Positions 57,377-64,000 of a stretch of 64,000 nt of DNA are shown here, piece after piece. Source of the stretch: Dermacentor variabilis. Its lineage: Eukaryota; Arthropoda; Arachnida; Ixodida; Ixodidae. The stretch spans positions 208,360,845-208,424,844 of the forward strand of contig NC_134568.1 of NCBI RefSeq assembly GCF_050947875.1, read 5' to 3'. The translations under genes and the position numbers were made by a program. The notes beneath the pieces are model-generated. The model had not been told where the DNA came from. It made no database searches and saw only the letters and a program-made list of their open reading frames with translations. How positions within the stretch are numbered: the stretch's first letter is position 1; the number at the start of each line of letters is the position of its first letter.

Positions 57377-58672
57377 TCAGGCGCGAGTACCATTACTGGT
57401 ATTGAAGTGCTGGGTAGTGTTCCCATAGGCAGTCTCTAGCGTGAGACTGGAGGAGCATGTTGAACGTCTTTGCCACCAGTGTACAAGGTCACCGTGCCAC
57501 GATTTTTTTGGTGGAGCGAACATAGCACTGCATAAAGCGCACAATATTGGTGGCTTGCGAACAGAAAAATCGCGTCGCTTTGCCATAAAATCGGCGTAAA
57601 AATGTGGCGACCTGCTAATGCTTTTGAGTACGCTGATAGTGTCCTCAGGAGATAGATTTGTGGTATCGACGAAAGAATGAGGTGGCAAGGAGTGCTTAAA
57701 TTTTCCGACGCCGAAAAGCACAGGTATAATGTCGTAATTCAACGAAGCGTAGATCAATTCAGCCGGGTGCTCAAAACAAGGTGAAGATTCCATTACGATC
57801 ACAAAAAAATGAATGTATTGCAGCAAACTCAGACAATCGCCCGTAGACGCGCAAATATTGGCACCGCAGTCGTTGATGAGGTAAACGTCGAAGTTGTGTA
57901 GAACAGAATCTATGAAATTTTCGGTTCCACTCCAGCGATTGCCGACAAGCGGAGAGCCACTGGTGCGTTTCAATTTTTCTTGTTCACACTCGCTTATCAT
58001 CCAGAAGGCGGTCGCAATTTTGTCGCCAAAGGTCACCTGCAAGCTCGATGCAAAATTATTTGTACTTGTGTCGTTCCATAACCTGTAGGGTGCCACGATG
58101 TCGGCGTCTTCCCGGAGCGACATGGTCCAGTTGAATAGTGGCGTCGACTGCAAGAGGACCTGTGGAATTGGCCGGCGGGGCGAGCCAGTTGTCAAAAACA
58201 CCCATACCTGATCACGGTGGCGGGCCGAGGGCAAATCCGTCGAGTCAGTACTCTCAGCGTTGAATACGATGGCGTCGCTTTTGTGGATGGCGTCCCGGTT
58301 TCTAGTGACGTGGCAGACGTTGGTACCGTTAGGCACGCACTGTAACGTCAGGAATTCTCTGCGGCTCGGGAGTGTGAAGTTATCCCATGGGTATCCGGAG
58401 GGTGACCACAGTAGTATTTCCGGCGTCTCAATGGGCTGTGAAAGATTTACCGTCTGCTGGTCAATGTCTCTAATTATGAGAGGCGACGATAATAGGAGTG
58501 AGGTAGTAAAGTAGACATAAAGTGAAAACAAGAATAAAATCACGAAAGTTTGAACATAGTGCCAGTAATGCGGGTGTTGTAACGCCAACTGATCTATGCG
58601 ACCACGGACTTCATTCGGGAAGCCTGCAATGATGTCTCGCGCGCCCTGCAAGCGTCTGCGTGGCGCGTCCAT
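57377..58672 (-). CDS. alpha-1,3-fucosyltransferase-like protein (GT10), type II membrane
   Basis: Complete 431-codon frame. The product would add fucose from GDP-fucose to N-glycans or related glycans in the Golgi. A short cytosolic tail is followed by one transmembrane anchor (about residues 40-64), then a stem, then the catalytic region. Family motifs: LLWSPSGYPWDNF (87-99), C-x-VTRNRD...ADAIVF-like (120-137), FNWTMSLREDADIVAPY (180-196), MISEC (225-229, usually SNC), DVYLINDCG (262-270), and C-ALC near the end (378-381). The donor-binding block is altered: ESSPCFEHPAEL (295-306), where typical enzymes have ENS...DY-TEK, with Lys replaced by Leu. A 3' splice site (ctttcttccag, exon from 58685) lies 13 bp upstream of the ATG, implying a 5' UTR intron. 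Length is normal for the family. N-glycosylation sequons are frequent. Confidence 0.85.
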   Translation of the reverse strand: MDAPRRRLQGARDIIAGFPNEVRGRIDQLALQHPHYWHYVQTFVILFLFSLYVYFTTSLLLSSPLIIRDIDQQTVNLSQPIETPEILLWSPSGYPWDNFTLPSRREFLTLQCVPNGTNVCHVTRNRDAIHKSDAIVFNAESTDSTDLPSARHRDQVWVFLTTGSPRRPIPQVLLQSTPLFNWTMSLREDADIVAPYRLWNDTSTNNFASSLQVTFGDKIATAFWMISECEQEKLKRTSGSPLVGNRWSGTENFIDSVLHNFDVYLINDCGANICASTGDCLSLLQYIHFFVIVMESSPCFEHPAELIYASLNYDIIPVLFGVGKFKHSLPPHSFVDTTNLSPEDTISVLKSISRSPHFYADFMAKRRDFSVRKPPILCALCSAMFAPPKKSWHGDLVHWWQRRSTCSSSLTLETAYGNTTQHFNTSNGTRA

Positions 58673-58689
58673 AGCGCAAGTTAACCTGG

Positions 58690-59504
58690 AAGAAAGGAAA
58701 GGCCCATTAAACGACTGCTACCGCAAGCAAGGTTGTGGCTGCCACCACACAAGTGATAGAGCAAGAGCGCAGGACGGTGGTCTAGAAGGAGGAGGGCGTG
58801 AGGGAACGTACACAAAATTGGCATTACAAGGGATAAGGGAAGAGCACACACTGGTACCGCAAGATCGCAGGCGAAACATTTAAGAAAGCTTTGCTTTGAA
58901 GTGGCGTGCACGCGACATACTTTAAGTCTAGTGCTCTTCATACAGAGTGGCTAGGAAAATTGAAACGAAAAAAAAGAACGTTAGCCCGAGTGAAGCATAC
59001 GGTACCTGCAAGAGGAGCTGCCGAGCAACTGTTTGCGCTTTCAGAATGTGGGACCCACCGGCTTGCAGCAAACGGCTCTTGTGCCTTATCGTGTTAAAAG
59101 TCAATGAGAACGTCACCATGAACGCGCAGACGCAGTGATAAAAAATATTCTTCGCACCGGCAGAATCTGACATCACGTGTATGCACACCTTGCGAGTACG
59201 ACGCATTGCAATAACGGTTGCGCACCATGCAAACTGTGTAGCGAGGTGAAATATGAATTTCATGTTTTGCATCTCCTCTAGACAGCCGCATAAAAACGTG
59301 ACATGCTTCGAGACTTGATAATATAGCGCGGCAAAATAATCATCACACACAGTCGGGGCACAAGGAGCGCCGAAAGGTTGGCCTACACTGAAGATATGAA
59401 AGTACTAAATGCGTTCATTCAAGAGAGTGCGTGCCACGTGAGTCGTGTTTGCAGTTTCGAGGGCATCTAAATTTAAGCAGCGTCACTATGACTTGTTCTG
59501 CCCT
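58690..59504. other. upstream/intron region of fucosyltransferase-like gene
   Basis: Minus-strand pyrimidine-rich splice acceptor at the left edge. The first exon was not located. Nothing else is supported. Confidence 0.35.
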
Positions 59505-59584
59505 ACAGTGATCATAGAAGAGAGAGAGAAAACAAGGATAGGAAAGGCAGGGAGGTCAACCAGAACAGCATCCGGTTTGCTACC

Positions 59585-60815
59585 CTACACTGGGGGTGAG
59601 GGAAAGGGGAATAGAAAGAGGAAGAAAGGGAGAGAGTAAGCACTGAGTACGTGTAGGAGGGGCACCATACACAAGGACACTATAAACGGTCTCTTAAACC
59701 GGTGCACTTCAAGTACTGCACTAGTGCACGAATCGCTTTTCGAGTGAGTGACGGTGTGTGGCCACGGTCCGAGTATCTTTGACTCGGTGAACGGTCTCGA
59801 GTCCAGTCGGTTTAAAGTTGCCCGCAGACAGAGGCGTTGGACATCGTAGCGAGGGCAGGTACACAATAGGTGCTCGATAGTTTCTTCGCACCCACAGGAG
59901 TCGCACATCGGCCTCTCGGCCATTCCCATACGGTAGGAGTATGCGTTCGTGAACGCCACTCCCAGCCACAAGCGGCACAGCAAGGTTGTTTCGCCGCGGG
60001 AAAGGCTAGATGGTAGTTGTAGCCGTAGCGTGGGGTCTAGTTTGCGTAATCTGCAATTGAAGGCACTTGAAATCCAGTGATCTTGTGACTTCTTGCGTGC
60101 AAGTAGGTGAAGTTCCCTGGCAGCGTCCGATCTCGCCAAAGGTGTTGGACGCGTCTTGGGATCTTCGTGGGCACACCGGGCAGCCTTGTCAGCTAGGTTG
60201 TTGCCGACGATGCCACAGTGAGCAAGAATCCATTGAAATATAACGTGTTGTCCTCTTTCCAGAGCTTGGTGGTGCACTTCCCTGATGTCAAATATCATCT
60301 GCTCGTAAGTTCTGTGATGTAACGCAGATTTTATACTGTGAAGAGCTGCCTTAGAATCACAAAATACGACCCACTTCTCTGTTGGCTGTTCGATGATGTA
60401 CGTCATAGCAGCATGAAGAGCTGCAAGTTCTGCCGACGTAGATGTAGTCATGTGTGACAATTTGAATCTAACTGTAACCTTCCTAGCTGGAACGGCGAAC
60501 GCGGAAGTTGAGCTGGTAAGTGAGGTCGAACCCTCAATATATATATGAATGTGGTCATGATATTGAGCCGGCGCTGGATGATTGGACTTTTTTGTAATTC
60601 CAGGAACAGCAAAATTCACTTGAGGCTGTCGCAGGCACCACAGGGGAGATGAAGGCTTCGCCGCCGGTGTAAAAGATGTCGGTATGCACTCTTGGTGAGC
60701 GCTAATCACTCGTGAAAAGGTCGCTTGAGGTCTCTCGGCTGGTAGGGAGGCCAAATGATGGTCGGAGATCCTTGACAGATCGCGAATGTGCGCTGTGAGA
60801 GAGTCGACAACGTCT
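59585..60815 (-). pseudogene. LINE ORF2: RNase H and C-terminal finger
   Basis: Long open minus-strand frame. RNase H blocks: IYIEGSTS (first catalytic position Glu where Asp is usual), TSAELAALHAAM, VVFCDSKAAL, and AHCGIVGNNLADKAAR. The finger region reads AFTNAYSYRMGMAE, then C-x2-C...H-x4-C with HLLCTCPRY. Near the end a frameshift moves the conserved LRDRL terminus into another phase (stop near 59693). The protein would act in cDNA synthesis. It is detached from its RT by the inversion. Confidence 0.85.
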
Positions 60816-60817
60816 AC

Positions 60818-61602
60818 CATGAGGCCATACTGAACTCACTTGAGGCTGTTGGAGTTGGTGGCCGAATATATCACTGGATTCAGGACTATTTGACTGAGAG
60901 GCGCTTTTTCTTACAGATCGAAGACGGCCCAACTTGAGACCATTACACCTGCCGTGGTGTGCCGCAGGGTGGAGTGTTGAGCCCTATTTTGTTCAACCTC
61001 GTCCTGGTAGGACTAGCGGAGTACCTACCACAGACAGTTCATGTCTCAATATACGCCGACGACATTTGCATCTGGGCCTCTGCGGTGACTTGCCCTCAGC
61101 TAAGAGCCAGGCTTCAGCGGGCGGCAACCATGTCGGCGTCTTATCTTCGAGAACAAGGCCTCAGTGTGCCTACTGAAAAGTGCGCATTACTTGGTTTTAC
61201 GCGCAAACAAATGTCATTGTATCTTGTTTCCATCAATGGTCAAGCTGTATCCTATGTTAAGACGCATCGCTTTCTGGGCGTCATCATTGACCGCAACCTC
61301 TCGTGGAGCCCTCACTGCGTCTATCTGAAGAAGAAGTTAGTCGCCATTGCTCAAGTCTTCAAATTTCTCTGCTGGAAAACTGGGGTACACCAGTCCATTC
61401 TATGATACAGCTACACAGGGTATTGTTTCTCGGACTCCTACGTTACAGTCTACCAGTGTTGTCAAATGCGTGCAAGACGAACTTTCGCGCCTTGGAGAGC
61501 ATACAAGGTCAAGCCCTGCGCACGGGTTTAGGGCTTCCTCGGTGCACCTCAACAGCAGCGACAATTGCCATCGTGGGAGACCATATAATCCAGACACATG
61601 TA
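60818..61602 (+). pseudogene. LINE ORF2: reverse transcriptase segment, inverted
   Basis: Starts mid-RT with HEAILNSLEAVGVGG and continues to RRFFLQIEDGPT, where an in-frame stop follows. Next come GVPQGGVLSPILFNL, the catalytic IYADDICIW (about 61048-61074), FLGVIIDRNLSWSPH, and the post-RT block ALESIQGQALRTGLGLPRC. A frameshift lies near 61390. It matches 1830-2100 in the first LINE copy. It is non-functional as an isolated segment. Confidence 0.85.
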
Positions 61603-61615
61603 ACAGTGACCATAG

Positions 61616-62199
61616 AGTTGGCTGCTATAGTTACTAGAGGGAACTCTGGCGCCGCGGTCGCTCAGTCGCCACAGAAATGATGGTTGGTGCATGGATTTGT
61701 CTGATCTTCGTGCTTGTGAGTGCAGACGTTCTTGTGGCTCCGTTTATTACGCTTTATCTGCCTTTATTGGCCTAAATCTCAAAGAAATTATAATTTCTTT
61801 TTATTGCAGAAGACAATAAGACTGCGAATGCACATCATTTTTCATTAATTTTCATGTTATTTACCCTAAAGGCCCAAAAGGGGAGGGGAAGACATTTTTA
61901 GTACAATGAACACTAAAAGTTACGTGCACGCAACAAAGAATATAGCGGTGCTAATAGCACTTGCATAAGCAGTTTTGAATAAAGAAATACACATACAATT
62001 CGTCCACAATGGTGGGAATACGAAAAAGAAATTATTTACAGATAGCAATACAGCAATTTGGACATGCGGATACTGAAGCGTGGGATGATGTATCTGATTC
62101 ATCATAACAAAAGAACTGAAGAACATCGTAATGAAGGTTAGACGAAGACATGCCCTTTTCAGGTGTCAAAACTACCGAATATCTTTTTAGTTATGTCAA
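61616..62199. other. no recognisable feature
   Basis: AT-rich. It may include the 3' UTR of the minus-strand LINE to the right. Confidence 0.3.
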
Positions 62200-63785
62200 T
62201 GGATTTTGGTAAGCGATAAGAATTGATTTAGTGCTTCTGAAAGTTAATCAGCATTTTCTTCTTCAGCTACTGATCTCGGCAACTGGTTCCACTTCTGGAT
62301 TGCCAAATGCAGAAATGAAAAACGAAGTAGGTCGGTGCGGGCAAATGATTGACGAATTTTAGGAGAGTGGTCCAAGCGTCGAAACGTTGCAGCTGGCGTC
62401 GTTACTATTGAGGTAGTGTAAGGTGTAGGGTTGTGATATATCTTGTAAAAGAATATTAAACGAGTCACCTTCCTTCTTATTTCTAGTGTTGCCAGGTCAA
62501 AGCTCTCTTTAATTTTAGATACACTTGAATAGCAAGAGTAATCCGACACGATGATCCTAGCAGCTTTGTTTTGTTATGATTTAAGCCTCTTGATGAGATA
62601 TGCTTGATGAGGGTTCCAAATAACGGAGCAGTATTCAAGATTGTATCGAAATATTCAGTTGTGGGCAAGAGGTTTTTTGTCCTTATTAATTTGGCGAAGT
62701 CTGTGTCGAAGGAAGCCAAGAGTCCGATTTTGTTTTCCCAATAGTCAGTGAATATGTGTGTTCGAAGTCAGATTACAAGTTAAATGAACGCCTAAATATT
62801 TAAATAACTCAACTGGTTCAATTGCCTCCTTATTTATTCTACAAATATGCGACATAAAGTTATTACAAGCAGTGAACCGCATTAATTTTGTTGTCTTAAT
62901 ATCAATATTCATCTGCCAATCATGGCACTATTCATTTAATTTCCGCAAGCCATTATCTAATTCTTCGCAATCGCTATGGTCAGTAACAGCATGATAGATA
63001 ACGCAATCGCCAGCAATTAGACGAACTTTTGAGTTTATACCAATGTAAATATCGTTAATAAAAACTAAGAAGAACGTTGGCCCAATACTGAGCCCTGGGG
63101 TACACCAGACGTGACAGGCTCGAAGTCCGACACAACGCTTTCAACCAGTACCGCTTGGCTCCTATCACATAAATACTCTTGAACCCAATCAATGACTTTA
63201 GTTTCTATTTGAAGAAGGCTCATCTTATATATGAAAAGCTTATGGCCCACCCTGTCGAAGGCTTTTTCAAAGTCAATGAAGACTGCATCAGTTTATGTTA
63301 GTTAATGCAGGTTGGTGTGAATGTCACTAGTTAGCTCGAAAAGCTGTGTCTCAGAAAAGCGTCCCCGTTGAAAGCCAAATTGATTTGAAAATATAATTTT
63401 GTTGTCGACCATATGTACCATAATTTGAGATTACAAAATGTGTTCTAACAGCTTGCAAGTGAGAGATGTCAAGGATATTGGACGATAATTTGTCATTGCA
63501 TTTTTATCCCCCGTTTTAAATATCGGCACCACGTGAGCAAGTTCCAACTTATCAGTGATTTGAGTCATATCTAACGACTGTTGGAAAATAAGTGCAAGTG
63601 TAAGTGCCGAGTAATGCTTAGTAAGTTTCAGTAATCTTGTGCTAATACCATCGGGACAGGACTTGAGTATAATGGCAAACGTTCGATAGCTTTTTCAACT
63701 GCATTGGAGGGTTTAAATATACGAGGCATTGGAGAGGAATCACAATCAGGTGCACTATTACTGCTCATTCCGTCTATATTATTCC
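62200..63785 (-). pseudogene. second CR1/L2/jockey-group LINE remnant, frameshifted
   Basis: Minus-strand RT motifs in several phases: ISLTSLTCKLLEHIL (about 63480), FQRGRFSETQLFEL (about 63350), WVQEYLCDRSQAVLV and SGVPQGSVLG (63065-63190), and FINDI-like sequence after it. The C-terminus is DLLRFSFLHLAIQKWNQLP, stop 62244-62246. The RT catalytic YADD block is not intact. It is 5'-truncated near 63785. The tail matches RNase H-less LINEs, but the residues differ from the copy at 46828-49900. Confidence 0.75.
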
Positions 63786-63975
63786 GATATTAACGCGAGA
63801 TGCTCAAGAGACGAGCAGCCGCGAGAACGACGAAGTGGGTCTGTGCCCTTCGCGCCAGCGAATGTGTAAATAGCCTGTAAATAGTCTACAGTGTAAATAG
63901 TCTACAGTGTAAATAGTCTACAGTGTAAATAGCCTGTAAATAGTCTCTTCCGTCTGTGTATTTCTACACGTAACA
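63786..63975 (+). mobile_element. end of a Gypsy-type 5' LTR
   Basis: Ends ...cacgtaaca (63975), followed by 'ttc' and a primer-binding-site-like stretch. The LTR start is uncertain or truncated by the neighbouring LINE. It contains a tandem repeat (63864-63945). Confidence 0.65.
63864..63945 (+). repeat. 'tgtaaatagtctaca' tandem repeat in LTR
   Basis: About five units of 13-17 bp, alternating tgtaaatagtctacag and tgtaaatagcc. Confidence 0.9.
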
Positions 63976-63978
63976 TTC

Positions 63979-64000
63979 TGGTGGAGGTGAGCGATCCCCG
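63979..64000 (+). promoter_or_regulatory. LTR retrotransposon primer-binding site (tentative)
   Basis: tggtggaggtgagcgatcc starts 3 bp past the LTR end, in the position and TGG-start form of tRNA primer-binding sites. The primer tRNA was not identified. The element's coding region lies beyond the window. Confidence 0.5.

Larger units (their letters stand above)
59505..61615 (-). mobile_element. RNase H-encoding LINE with internal inversion (twin-priming structure)
   Basis: The 3' half (59518-60815) lies on the minus strand: RNase H, finger and 3' UTR with a CT-rich tail. The preceding RT-side segment of the same element (60818-61602) lies inverted on the plus strand. The segments meet at about 60815. 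The outer end of the inverted segment is the sequence that should precede the start of the minus segment, exactly the order twin priming produces. A near-perfect 13-bp direct repeat, acagtg(a/t... )catag, lies at 59505-59517 and 61603-61615 with one mismatch. Confidence 0.8.

Noticed and set aside
1..64000. CRISPR array, bacterial operon or prophage
   Set aside because: No regularly spaced direct repeats with unique spacers, no ribosome-binding-site organisation, and the content is clearly eukaryotic.

Overview
This is eukaryotic nuclear DNA, almost certainly from a hard tick (Ixodidae, probably a metastriate genus). The main evidence is several copies, in both orientations, of the tRNA-derived tick SINE known as Ruka. 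The window also holds other tick-typical repeats, a glycine-rich chelicerate-type cuticle protein gene, a Penelope-like element with a GIY-YIG domain, and many degraded LINE and Gypsy retrotransposons. Introns, intergenic microsatellites and the lack of densely packed genes all rule out a prokaryote.

Only two host protein-coding loci can be supported, both on the minus strand. One is the main coding exon of a glycine-rich structural (cuticle/cement-like) protein at 35218-36204. The other is a complete 431-codon alpha-1,3-fucosyltransferase-like gene (GT10 family) at 57377-58672, with a 3' splice site just upstream of its start codon. Candidate CpG-rich promoter regions lie near 9.0-9.9 kb and 39.9-40.6 kb, the second with a clear TATA box, but no recognisable protein follows either.

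The rest is a palimpsest of mobile elements. 0.4-5.2 kb: Ruka, a decayed RNase H-encoding LINE, and a ~1 kb dispersed repeat whose second copy is at 26.7-27.7 kb. 11-13 kb: another Ruka, a gapped-palindrome repeat and a LINE 3' end. 16.9-19.3 kb: a Penelope-like element with nearly identical inverted GIY-YIG arms. 28-29 kb: an apparent solo LTR carrying four 54-bp tandem repeats. 30.3-34.2 kb: a 3'-truncated Gypsy element whose short 5' LTR was itself hit by a LINE. 44-46 kb: two Rukas and a LINE tail. 46.8-49.9 kb: a young, 5'-truncated CR1/L2-group LINE broken by a single frameshift. 50-52 kb: a satellite, a MITE-like element, and a Ruka with a perfect target-site duplication. 53-57 kb: a split LINE tail and a repeat interrupted by an LTR-like insertion. 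59.5-61.6 kb: a LINE copy with the internal inversion expected from twin priming. 62.2-63.8 kb: another LINE remnant. 63.8-64 kb: the end of a 5' LTR plus primer-binding site of a Gypsy element running off the window.

No new host gene system was found. The most informative signals are the structural histories of the nested and inverted retroelements, a fucosyltransferase with an altered donor-binding motif, and a dispersed repeat whose two copies share a small basic open reading frame. All family assignments rest on motifs read by eye. No database search was possible.
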